Assembly: GCA_964411785.1 (NCBI GenBank)
Contig: CAYPMJ010000041.1
Span: 1-15,485, forward strand
Source: RUG626 sp964411785
Lineage (GTDB): Bacteria > Bacillota > Clostridia > Oscillospirales > Oscillospiraceae
Reading direction: 5' to 3'
DNA length: 15,485 bases
Part shown: positions 6,752 to 14,790 of the stretch, in pieces
Numbering within the stretch: position 1 is the first letter of the stretch
How the letters are laid out: the number at the start of each line of letters is the position of its first letter
Notes under the pieces: model-generated
What the model saw: only the letters and a program-made list of their open reading frames with translations
Database searches by the model: none
What the model was told of the DNA's origin: nothing
Program-made: the position numbers and the translations under genes

Positions 6752-8371
6752 ATGGGACGGATTAGAAGATTAACTCCGCTGATGGCGGCTATGCTGATGG
6801 CAGCTGTGCTGCTTGCGCTGATGGCGGCGCTGCCATCTGCTTCTGCGATGGCTGACTATGAGGAGGAGATTGTTGAGCTTGATACCAGCCGCGATATCGT
6901 TATCTGGGTGACGTGGGACGTGCAGCAGCCGCAGATAGTTTTCATAGCTCCAGGCGGAAGCGAGTATGACCCTTATGTGGATATGGAGGGAACATCGACC
7001 GTCATTTCAGAAAACAGCCTTTTCTATTTCATAGAGAATGCCCAGTCGGGCGTCTGGCGTGCCCGTTACGACGAGGGAACAAATGAGACGGTTGAGATAA
7101 CAGTGCATAACTATTATGAGGGATTCTCCATAGAGAGCTTTACGAGGGGTGAGCCGGAGGGCAGCACTATGCAGGTGAGCTTTCTCGTCCAGGGAGCGGA
7201 AAACGGCTGGTACTCATATAAGGTGAGTGCTGTTACGGAGTATAACGGCGTCGAGAAGGAGCTTGCTGAGGGGACGGCAAACTTCGGAAGCGAGGTGCAG
7301 AGAAATGTGAATCTCTCCGTCCTCTCCACTTACGATGGGTATTTCCTCAAGCTCACTGTCTGGCAGACGGTGGACGGAGCGGATATGATGGATTTTGCCT
7401 TTACGGAGCCGTTCGCTTATGAAAACATCGATGCGGACAGCCGCGCGGGAGATTTTTACCTCACTGTCTATCCGGAGGAGTCACTGCTCGAGGCGGCGTG
7501 GCAGAGCACCGGGTGGCGCTTTGAGGGCGTGACAGTGGCGCTCTTTGAGGATGGGGAGGATGAGCCGACATATTTTGACACATATGAGACGTCTGCGGCC
7601 GGGAGCGCCGGCATGTCCTATGACCCGTCGGTTTCAGAGCTGTCTGTAGAGGTTGCAATGAAAATAAACGGTGTGACGTCAAGTCCCGTCGCGAGGACAG
7701 TTCGTCTTGACGATTACAGGGTGGATCTCCCGGAAGACACTGCGATAAACACTGTAGAATACACATTTGCCTACCGGGACTATTCGAATCAGGCGGCATC
7801 GGTTACAATAAACGGCGAGACAGGGTCCATAACCCTTGACGGAACCGGTACAATAGCCGCTACCCTGGAGGACGGATGGAACGACTTCACATTGCTTTAC
7901 GAGGACCCGGACGGGGTGACATGGCGCGTTGACAGGGAGATATTTGTGGACAGGACACCCCCGCGCCTGACGATGAGTCAGAGCTATGACGGGATGACTG
8001 TGGACCGGGCGGAGCTTGTACTCAGCGGCAGGGCGCTGGACTGCGAGAACGTGACGGTCAACGGCAAGAGGACAGAGCAGGACAGCAACGGCATATTCAC
8101 GGAGACATTGAAGCTTGACGAGGGCGCGAACGTCATAACGGTGGTTGCCGCGGATGCGCTTGGGAACGAGAGCCTCTATACGGCCACAGTGTACCGCGGC
8201 GGGAGCGCAGCTGACCTTTTTGACGGGTCGGCGGATGCGGAGGACAGCAGGACAACGGCAGAGAAGCTTGTCTCTGCGGATAAGCCATGGATCATGATTG
8301 GGGTGGCCGTGGTTGGGCTGCTCGTGATTGGCTACGCGCTTATTTTCTGGCGCAAGGGGGAGAAGAAATGA
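6752..8371 (+). CDS. Type I membrane protein with Ig-like domains
   Basis: This is a 539-residue protein. A clear signal peptide (basic RIRR, hydrophobic core, SASA/AMA cleavage region near residue 33) and a C-terminal membrane segment at about 512-533 followed by RKGEKK put the body outside and a short basic tail inside. There is no LPxTG motif. Residues about 45-135 form a beta domain ending with GVWRARYDEG, reminiscent of the Ig-like modules that often accompany VWA proteins. Residues about 325-400 form another. Residues 399-483, from DRTPPRLT through VTVNG and LDEGANVITVVAADALGN, match the pattern of a glucodextranase-B/Big-type Ig domain. No catalytic motif is visible. The gene lies 12 bp behind the VWA gene and overlaps the zinc-ribbon gene by ATGA, so the three are likely made together; it is a candidate partner or ligand of the VWA domain. 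Confidence 0.9.
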   Translation: MGRIRRLTPLMAAMLMAAVLLALMAALPSASAMADYEEEIVELDTSRDIVIWVTWDVQQPQIVFIAPGGSEYDPYVDMEGTSTVISENSLFYFIENAQSGVWRARYDEGTNETVEITVHNYYEGFSIESFTRGEPEGSTMQVSFLVQGAENGWYSYKVSAVTEYNGVEKELAEGTANFGSEVQRNVNLSVLSTYDGYFLKLTVWQTVDGADMMDFAFTEPFAYENIDADSRAGDFYLTVYPEESLLEAAWQSTGWRFEGVTVALFEDGEDEPTYFDTYETSAAGSAGMSYDPSVSELSVEVAMKINGVTSSPVARTVRLDDYRVDLPEDTAINTVEYTFAYRDYSNQAASVTINGETGSITLDGTGTIAATLEDGWNDFTLLYEDPDGVTWRVDREIFVDRTPPRLTMSQSYDGMTVDRAELVLSGRALDCENVTVNGKRTEQDSNGIFTETLKLDEGANVITVVAADALGNESLYTATVYRGGSAADLFDGSADAEDSRTTAEKLVSADKPWIMIGVAVVGLLVIGYALIFWRKGEKK

Positions 8372-8829
8372 AAACTGCCAGATGGGTCTGCCGATATATC
8401 TTTCTGGGGTTGGCAATGACGGCAGCGGCCGCATGGTGCGGCGTGTGCTGGAGCGCCGTCCGGGAAGTTCGAAGCGAGGTAATGTCCACAACGTTTATCG
8501 ATCTGGCGATGAAGTCAATACCGGAGGCCACTGAGCAGCTTCTTCGTCTGGAAAGGCTCCGGACGCTGCTTAAGGGGGGCATATTCGCCGCTGTGGCGGT
8601 TCTGCTGCTTCTGGCGCTGCTCATAGCCTTTCATATTCTCTCAAAACGCGTTCCGGGCGGCGTGAAGGCGCGGATGGCTCCCGGGAGGAAAACAGGAAAA
8701 AAGACGGCTGCCGTTGCCGGCAGCGTACCCGCTCCGGCTGCTGCGGGAGCGCTTTTCTGCCAGGCCTGCGGAGCGAGACTTGAGGGTACCCCCAGGTTCT
8801 GTCCCCGCTGCGGTTCAAAATTGGGATAG
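8368..8829 (+). CDS. Two-TM protein with C-terminal zinc ribbon
   Basis: This is a 153-residue protein. I chose the ATG at 8368 because GGGGGAG (8356-8362) precedes it by 5 nt and it forms an ATGA overlap with the upstream stop; the open frame extends to 8287 but would overlap the neighbour by 85 bases. Membrane segments lie at about 8-30 and 69-91, with a short outer loop between them. A basic, alanine/proline-rich linker then leads to a zinc ribbon with C131, C134, C145 and C148 (CxxC, ten residues, CxxC). Topology puts the ribbon in the cytoplasm. Such ribbons are common at the ends of Firmicutes membrane proteins and usually mediate protein contacts; DNA binding is not indicated. In this operon it may link the outer VWA and Ig-like assembly to the cell interior (inference). 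Confidence 0.88.
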   Translation: MKTARWVCRYIFLGLAMTAAAAWCGVCWSAVREVRSEVMSTTFIDLAMKSIPEATEQLLRLERLRTLLKGGIFAAVAVLLLLALLIAFHILSKRVPGGVKARMAPGRKTGKKTAAVAGSVPAPAAAGALFCQACGARLEGTPRFCPRCGSKLG

Positions 8830-8893
8830 AAAAGGGATAGAAGAACACTCACGGGATCTGCACATGGATGAAAAAACGGGAGATAAGGAGAGC

Positions 8894-11800
8894 ATGAAGC
8901 TGACGGAGCGAGCGGAGATTAAACTTACGGCGGCAGTGGCGGCGCTTTTTGCGCTGTCACTGGCGCTTTTCTCAGGCGCAAACAGTGCTGCAGCTGAGAA
9001 CAGCGGCAACTTTCCGGTTCAATTCAGCGAGATGCTCACCTCGAACCACTCCTACCCGAATGCAGACGGACTGTGCTGCGACTATATAGAGCTTTATAAC
9101 AGCTCCGACAGTCCTGTGGATTTGACGGGCTACGGCCTCACGGACAGCGACAGAACTGTAAAATACATCTTTCCATCCGGGAGTGTGGTGGCGGGCGGCG
9201 GGTATCTGGTAGTATATTGTTCGGCAGACGCCTCTGCGGAGAATTACGCGAAGCTGGGACTTTCCAAAGCCGGGGGAGAGACTGTACGTCTCGTGGACAG
9301 ATATGGAGAGGTTCAGGATGAGGCAGTCACCATAGCTGCTCCGGAGGATGTCCCACTTGTCAGAGGTTCGGATGGAACCTGGTCTCTGGGGGAGTACGCC
9401 ACCCCTGGCTACCCCAACACCAAGGATGGTTTTACAGAATGGAGCCTCGCAAACGGGGGCGACTCCCCGCTCTGCTTCAGCGAGGCGCTCACGTCAAACA
9501 GTCTCTACCGCGGGAGCACCGGCCTTTTCAGTGACTATCTGGAGCTTTATAACAGTTCATCCGAGGCAATTCAGCTGGAGGGATACTCCATAGCGGATGC
9601 CGATGGCAGAATATTATATACATTCCCTCCATCGGCGATATCGGGAGAGGGATATTTTGTACTCTGGTGTGAGGAGAATGCCGAGACTGAGGACTGTGCG
9701 CCCTTCGGCATATCCAGGTCCGGAGAGACATTCAGGCTTCTCAGTCCCGCGGGGGCGGAGCTTGACACGATTGAAATCGGTGAGATGAACAGTAACCACG
9801 CATGGGCTCTGGAGGACGGAGACTGGACGGAACACGCGTACGCCACACCGGGCTACTCAAATGACCAGGAGGGGTACGAGGCGATGAGGGCCGCGCTCGG
9901 TTACACAAAGTGCCCGGTCAGGATTACAGAGCTTATGCCGGTCAACGGCGCAACGATCCCCGATGTGAACGGGAGCTTTACAGATTGGGTGGAGCTCACC
10001 AATTCAGGGGATGAGTCCTGGAACCTGGAGGACTACTGGCTCTCCACCGGGACAGACGGACTTAAGACTCGCCTCGAGCCGCTGACACTCGCTCCTGGAG
10101 AGAGCGCTGTTATATTCTGCAGCGGGCTTTCAAAGCACGGCGGGACAGTGACGCTTTCAGACCCGCTTGGAAATGAGCTTGACAGCGTCTCATATGGGGA
10201 GACTGCCTCAAATAAGTCAATAAGTCTTGACGCAGTAAGCGGGGAATGGAGCGAAAAGTCTGCTTCAACTCCCTCCTTTCCGAACACTGAGGAGGGCTGG
10301 GAGGACTTCATGAAATCCCGCGTATCAGAGGGCCCCATAGTCATAAACGAGCTTATGTCGAAAAATGACAGCTGTCTTCCCTACAGCGCCGGTGTATATT
10401 ACGACTGGGTGGAGCTTCGGAACATCTCGGACGAGTGGGTGACGCTTTCCGGATATACGCTTACCGACGATGCAGATGAGAGGGACAGGTACTGTCTGCC
10501 GGATGTGACGCTCGCCCCGGGGGCAGTGTTCTGCGTCTGGCTCACAGGCGACGACGGCCTTGCTGACTCCGACAGCAGCTGCGCCGGCTTCGCACTGGCA
10601 AGCGGCGGGGACAGCCTCATTCTGTTTGACAGCAGCGGGATGCCGGCGGATTACACCCCTGTGGAGGAACTCCCCGACGGATGCAGCTATGGACGCCTCT
10701 CCTCTGGCGTATTCGGCGTCTTTTCAAAGCCAACTCCGGGATCTTCAAACGGTGAGGGCTATATCTCCGTCTGCCCGGAGCCTGAGTTTTCAGCAGCGGG
10801 AGGAATATACAATGATGTGGACGCGGTGGACGTGTCTCTCATCGGTCCCGGGACGATCTACTATACGCTGAATGGCGATGTCCCCACCGTCTCGTCCTCT
10901 GTCTATTCTGAGCCGCTGCATCTTGAGAAGACCACGGTGATAAGAGCTATATGCGTATCCTCAGGGTGGCTCACAAGCGAAATTGCCACAGAGAGCTATA
11001 TAATAAATGAGAACCACACGCTCCCGGTGGTAAGCCTTGTATCTGCACCAGCCGGGCTTTTCAGTGACGAGACGGGGATCTACGTCGAGGGCAATCACAG
11101 AAACTACTACCAGAACTGGGAGAGAGCCGGCAGTGTGGCACTGTATGAGCATGAGGGGGAGGGCGCATCGTTTTCCATAGACTGCGGAATAGCAATGTTT
11201 GGCGCGAGCAGCCGTGAGACATGCGATAAAAAATCCTTGAAGCTGCTCTTCAAGTCCAGGTATGAGGGGCATCTTATGTATGACGTCTTCGGGGATGGCC
11301 AGGTCGCTGAGTACTCCTCGCTTGTCCTGCGGGCCGGGCAGGATTACAATGCAGCGATTATACGCGACGAGCTTGCGGGAACGCTGGCCATGCAGACGGG
11401 AGACAGCGTACTTGTGCAGAATATGCGCTATGTCATCCTGTACATAAACGGGGAGTACTGGGGGATTTACGCCATCAGAGAGCAGTACACCGACGACTAC
11501 TACGCGGCGCACCGCTTTGTGACACCGGAAAGCGTGACGGTGACCGTCTCGCCAACGCTGAACGGGAGTATGTATAATCTGCTGAAGACCGTCTCCGGTC
11601 TGGACACGAGCACGTCTGAGGGCTTGAAGTACATAAGCGACAGGGTGGACCTCGACAGCCTCACGGACTGGATGATATTACAGGCATATACACATAATAA
11701 CGACATATATGGTAATCTCAGGTACATACGCAGCACGGAGGGGGATGGACTCTGGCGGCTGTGCTTTTACGATCAGGATTTAGGTTTTTACAGCGGCGCC

Positions 11801-12151
11801 AGCTTCTCTGCGGTTCTGGATTCCAGCCAGCAGCACAGTATATTGCCGAGAGCTGTGCTGAAAAATGAGGCCTATCGGGAGCGGTTCCTGCTGAGGCTGA
11901 GTGAGCTTTGCAGCACTGTCCTGGCGCGGGAGAATGTGATTTCGGTGCTTGAAGGTCTGGCGGAGGAGCTGAGGCCTGAGGTGGAGCGGGATCACGTACG
12001 CTGGGGGCTCTCGGTCTCCGGATGGGAACAGAACATAGCGTATCTCAGAAGACAGATAGAGGGACATGACCGCTGCGGCGAACTGATAGCCAGTATATCC
12101 AATGAGCTGGGACTGTCGGAAGCGGAGCGCGAAAAATATTTTGGCAGCTGA
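8894..12151 (+). CDS. Secreted CotH-type kinase with four lamin-tail domains
   Basis: This is a 1085-residue protein from ATG 8894, where TAAGGAG (8884-8890) sits 3 nt upstream. ATG 8864 is an alternative that adds an acidic extension poorly suited to a signal peptide. A signal sequence covers about 1-34. Four lamin-tail domains follow at about 40-172, 192-325, 341-462 and 481-615; each opens with a strand such as ITELM or INELM, has a D-W/Y-hydrophobic-E-L core and ends with a TPGYxN-like motif. Residues 632-706 (GTIYYTLNGDVPT) resemble a chitobiase/Fn3-associated C-terminal domain. A CotH domain spans about 706-1012, with KKSLKLLFK, VLRAGQDY, LYINGEYWGIY, D937/N941 in NNDIYGN and DQDLGF (D960, D962). 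CotH proteins are atypical protein kinases known from Bacillus spore coats. The metal- and ATP-binding acidic residues appear present. It probably phosphorylates surface proteins, with the lamin-tail repeats for binding; the substrate is unknown. Confidence 0.92.
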   Translation: MKLTERAEIKLTAAVAALFALSLALFSGANSAAAENSGNFPVQFSEMLTSNHSYPNADGLCCDYIELYNSSDSPVDLTGYGLTDSDRTVKYIFPSGSVVAGGGYLVVYCSADASAENYAKLGLSKAGGETVRLVDRYGEVQDEAVTIAAPEDVPLVRGSDGTWSLGEYATPGYPNTKDGFTEWSLANGGDSPLCFSEALTSNSLYRGSTGLFSDYLELYNSSSEAIQLEGYSIADADGRILYTFPPSAISGEGYFVLWCEENAETEDCAPFGISRSGETFRLLSPAGAELDTIEIGEMNSNHAWALEDGDWTEHAYATPGYSNDQEGYEAMRAALGYTKCPVRITELMPVNGATIPDVNGSFTDWVELTNSGDESWNLEDYWLSTGTDGLKTRLEPLTLAPGESAVIFCSGLSKHGGTVTLSDPLGNELDSVSYGETASNKSISLDAVSGEWSEKSASTPSFPNTEEGWEDFMKSRVSEGPIVINELMSKNDSCLPYSAGVYYDWVELRNISDEWVTLSGYTLTDDADERDRYCLPDVTLAPGAVFCVWLTGDDGLADSDSSCAGFALASGGDSLILFDSSGMPADYTPVEELPDGCSYGRLSSGVFGVFSKPTPGSSNGEGYISVCPEPEFSAAGGIYNDVDAVDVSLIGPGTIYYTLNGDVPTVSSSVYSEPLHLEKTTVIRAICVSSGWLTSEIATESYIINENHTLPVVSLVSAPAGLFSDETGIYVEGNHRNYYQNWERAGSVALYEHEGEGASFSIDCGIAMFGASSRETCDKKSLKLLFKSRYEGHLMYDVFGDGQVAEYSSLVLRAGQDYNAAIIRDELAGTLAMQTGDSVLVQNMRYVILYINGEYWGIYAIREQYTDDYYAAHRFVTPESVTVTVSPTLNGSMYNLLKTVSGLDTSTSEGLKYISDRVDLDSLTDWMILQAYTHNNDIYGNLRYIRSTEGDGLWRLCFYDQDLGFYSGASFSAVLDSSQQHSILPRAVLKNEAYRERFLLRLSELCSTVLARENVISVLEGLAEELRPEVERDHVRWGLSVSGWEQNIAYLRRQIEGHDRCGELIASISNELGLSEAEREKYFGS

Positions 12152-12172
12152 CGGAGGCGGGCAGGGGCGCGA

Positions 12173-14089
12173 ATGACAGAGGACAGAAGACGGAGAATTG
12201 TTTATGCAGCGATTATAATTTCAGCCGCCGTACTTGTAGGGCTGTGCGCGGGGCTGTGGGGGATATCCGTTGAGGCGAAGGAGCCGTATCCGGTGGTAAT
12301 AAATGAGGTGTTGGCGGGGAACACACTGTATTCTGACGCTGCGGGGGAGCTTCGGGATTTTGTGGAGCTATATAACAGCGGGGCGGAGTCGGAGGATATT
12401 TCACTCTGGCAGCTCACGGATGGCGGGTCCGGTAAGCGATATATAATTCCCGAGGGGACAGTGCTGTCGGCAGGGGAGTATTACGTGGTTTACTGCCGGA
12501 AGGACGGGGGAGATGACGCGGCGCCCTTTGGCATCTCACGTGCCGGAGGGGAGAATATCCGTCTACTGACACCCAAGGGTGCCGTGGCAGATGAGATGGT
12601 TACAGTGAGTACGGTCGAGAATGAGTCACAGATACGCCTGGAGGATGGCACATGGACGACATCCATGACGCCGACGCCCGGCACGGCAAACGAGCTCTCC
12701 GGTGTATCGGAGACGTACGGCTATAACCCGGGCGTGTCAGACCTGCGGATATCTGAGCTCATGACGTCCAACAGTTCATATCCCCGTGCCGATGGTGTCC
12801 GCTGCGACTGGGTGGAGCTGTGGAATACAGGTTCAGAGCCTGTGGACGCCGGAGGCTATACGCTCTCAGATGATATGCAGACAGTTCGCTTCACGTTTCC
12901 CCAGGGGACAGTTGTGGAGGCGGGGGGATATCTTGTAGTGTGGTGTTCAAGCGGACTGGAGGGAGCCGCCCAGTTCGGGCTTTCCAGGGACGGCGGGGAG
13001 GTTGTGACACTGAAGGATCCCCAGGGCCGCATCGCCGACGCTGTAGAGACACTTAAGATGGCCACGGACCAGTCACAGTCGCTTGAAGAGGACGGGACCT
13101 GGGTCATAACAGAGTGTGCCACACCAGGTTTTGCAAATACACCGGAGGGCAGGGAGGCGTATCGCCTCAGCATAGGCTGGGGGCAAAGAACTGTGGAGGT
13201 GACGGAGTTCATGGCGTCAAACCATGCGACACTTGCTGCGCCTGACGGCCACTTTTATGACTGGGTGGAGCTCACGAACAATGGGTCAGATACAGTAAAT
13301 CTCTGCGGTTGGGGCCTCTCCGACGATCCTGAGGACCCTTATGGCTGGACATTCCCGAGCATTGAGCTTGGGTCTGGAGAGCGCATTATAGTCTTCTGCT
13401 CAGGGCTTGACGGAGAGATGGACGGGTTTCTGCACACGAATTTTTCCCTCTCAGCCGACGGCGAATCCCTGACCTTGACAACGCCGCTTGGCGTGACGGC
13501 CAGCAGCATAGACTATGGCCGGCAGGAGGCTGATGTGTCCTTTAACATGGATTCGGAGTCAGGCATGCAGTGGACCTCACAGTCCCCGTCGCCCGGATAT
13601 GCCAACACGCCTGAGGGCAGCGCTGAGTTTTATTCCAGCCTTATGCCGGCAGGGCCGCTTGCCATATGGGAGGTGCTTGCTGAAAATGAAAGCGTGTACC
13701 CCCAGGCGTATGGCCGATGCTACGACTATGTGGAGCTGAGGAACATTTCAAGCGTCCCTTTGGAGCTTTCAGACTTTGCGATTACGGATGACACAGACTT
13801 TCCTGCGCTGTTTCCGCTCCCGGAGGGGGAACTTGCGCCAGGGGAGAGCGTCGTTGTGCTGTTGTCCGGAGAGAGTGAGCTCACCACAAGCCGCTCCATA
13901 CACGCGCCGTTTGGCCTTGATGGAAGGGAGGACAGGCTGTATCTCTATTGCGGCGACGAGCTTATTGATTATGTCCTGCTGCGTGACCAGCAGACGGACG
14001 TGTCCTATGGGCGGATGGAGGGGGAGGGTGGCTTTGTCAGCATGCCCCCGACGCCTGGAGAGGACAACGAGAGGGGTGAGACTTCGTGA
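12173..14089 (+). CDS. Secreted or membrane-anchored protein of four lamin-tail domains
   Basis: This is a 638-residue protein. AGGGG (12163-12167) lies 5 nt before the ATG, and the gene follows the CotH gene after 21 bp. After a basic MTEDRRRR, a hydrophobic segment at about 9-30 serves as signal peptide or anchor. The rest is four lamin-tail domains at about 39-175, 189-325, 340-482 and 495-635. Each has an INEV/ISELM/VTEFM/IWEVL opening strand, a D-F/W/Y-VEL core and a closing TPG or SPGYAN motif. There is no CotH or chitobiase-like part and no C-terminal anchor. Repeat for repeat it parallels the preceding protein: VELTN in both third domains, VELRNIS and SYGR in both fourth domains. It is therefore likely a duplicate of the same array. 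Lamin-tail domains are beta-sandwich Ig-fold modules thought to bind proteins or membranes. It may be a substrate, partner or competitor of the CotH protein (inference). Confidence 0.92.
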   Translation: MTEDRRRRIVYAAIIISAAVLVGLCAGLWGISVEAKEPYPVVINEVLAGNTLYSDAAGELRDFVELYNSGAESEDISLWQLTDGGSGKRYIIPEGTVLSAGEYYVVYCRKDGGDDAAPFGISRAGGENIRLLTPKGAVADEMVTVSTVENESQIRLEDGTWTTSMTPTPGTANELSGVSETYGYNPGVSDLRISELMTSNSSYPRADGVRCDWVELWNTGSEPVDAGGYTLSDDMQTVRFTFPQGTVVEAGGYLVVWCSSGLEGAAQFGLSRDGGEVVTLKDPQGRIADAVETLKMATDQSQSLEEDGTWVITECATPGFANTPEGREAYRLSIGWGQRTVEVTEFMASNHATLAAPDGHFYDWVELTNNGSDTVNLCGWGLSDDPEDPYGWTFPSIELGSGERIIVFCSGLDGEMDGFLHTNFSLSADGESLTLTTPLGVTASSIDYGRQEADVSFNMDSESGMQWTSQSPSPGYANTPEGSAEFYSSLMPAGPLAIWEVLAENESVYPQAYGRCYDYVELRNISSVPLELSDFAITDDTDFPALFPLPEGELAPGESVVVLLSGESELTTSRSIHAPFGLDGREDRLYLYCGDELIDYVLLRDQQTDVSYGRMEGEGGFVSMPPTPGEDNERGETS

Positions 14090-14766
14090 CAGACCAGTTC
14101 CGTCAGGAGCACAAGTACATGATAAGCCGTGGAAGTCTGGAGCTTTTAAAGCGCAGACTTCCACTCGCCCTTCACCGGGACGGGCACGCCGGAGCTGACG
14201 GCAGCTATTGGATACGCAGCCTGTACTTCGACGACACTGAGCACAGCGCCTTCTGGGAGAAGCTTGACGGTGTAAAGGAGCGGAGCAAATATCGTATAAG
14301 GTACTATGATTTTGATGACAGCTATATCATATTGGAGAAGAAAGAGCGAATGGGTGAGCTCTGCCGCAAGACCGCGCAGCGGGTGAGCCGTGAGACGGCG
14401 GAACGCCTTGCCCAGGGGGGACCTGCGGAGGCAGATGCGCCACTGTGCCGGGAGTTTGACGCGCTGAGAGCGTCAAGGGGACTTCGTCCTACCGTGATCG
14501 TGGATTATCGTCGATGGCCATTTTATTCGAATGTGTCCAACACGCGTGTGACACTGGACGCTGAGCTGTCAACGCCCGTCTGGTCGCTTGACTTTTTCAA
14601 CCGCGAGCTCGCTGTGTTCCCGGTCTTCGAGCCGGACGAGGCGCTCGTTGAGTTTAAGTACGACGGGTTTCCGCCTCCCTTTGCCGCGATGCTTCTGGAG
14701 GGGATTCCAAAGTCAAGAGAGGCTGTGTCGAAATACGCCATGTGCCTGGCGATGCACGAGAAATGA
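14086..14766 (+). CDS. VTC-domain protein, polyphosphate-polymerase type
   Basis: This is a 226-residue cytosolic protein with no signal or membrane segment. It starts with GTG overlapping the upstream stop as GTGA; AGGGGTG (14072-14078) precedes it at 7 nt. The length fits a single VTC tunnel domain. Expected tunnel residues are visible: E8 and K10 in EHKY, R44 in IRSLYFDD, R70 and R72 in KYRIRYYD, E84 and K86 in ILEKKER, R142/R143 in VDYRR, R154 with T156 and D158 in NTRVTLD, E189 and K191 in VEFKYDG, and SKY at 215-217. In yeast Vtc4 this fold makes polyphosphate from ATP with a divalent metal, using a basic channel; bacterial homologues are less well studied. It is immediately followed by a DUF4956 membrane protein, a frequent neighbour of bacterial VTC genes, suggesting a membrane-associated pair. 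The enzyme assignment is strong by fold pattern; the product is inferred. Confidence 0.93.
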   Translation: MTDQFRQEHKYMISRGSLELLKRRLPLALHRDGHAGADGSYWIRSLYFDDTEHSAFWEKLDGVKERSKYRIRYYDFDDSYIILEKKERMGELCRKTAQRVSRETAERLAQGGPAEADAPLCREFDALRASRGLRPTVIVDYRRWPFYSNVSNTRVTLDAELSTPVWSLDFFNRELAVFPVFEPDEALVEFKYDGFPPPFAAMLLEGIPKSREAVSKYAMCLAMHEK

Positions 14767-14790
14767 GAGAAAGGGTTCGGAGAAGATATA

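Noticed and set aside
8287..8367. Earlier start of the zinc-ribbon gene at 8287
   Set aside because: The extra 27 residues are out-of-frame readings of the upstream membrane segment. The ATGA overlap and GGGGGAG site support 8368.
8350..8371. Sortase anchoring of the Ig-like protein
   Set aside because: The C terminus has a membrane segment and basic tail but no LPxTG-like motif before it, so it is an ordinary type I membrane anchor.
7679..8491. Minus-strand open frame of 270 codons
   Set aside because: It lies antisense to the Ig-like and zinc-ribbon genes. The translation is rich in Pro, Arg, Cys and His without domain logic, a typical shadow of a GC-rich plus-strand gene.
8714..8893. Longer start of the CotH gene at 8714
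   Set aside because: It would overlap the zinc-ribbon gene by 116 bases and put 60 non-signal residues before a good signal peptide. The ribosome binding site at 8884-8890 supports 8894.
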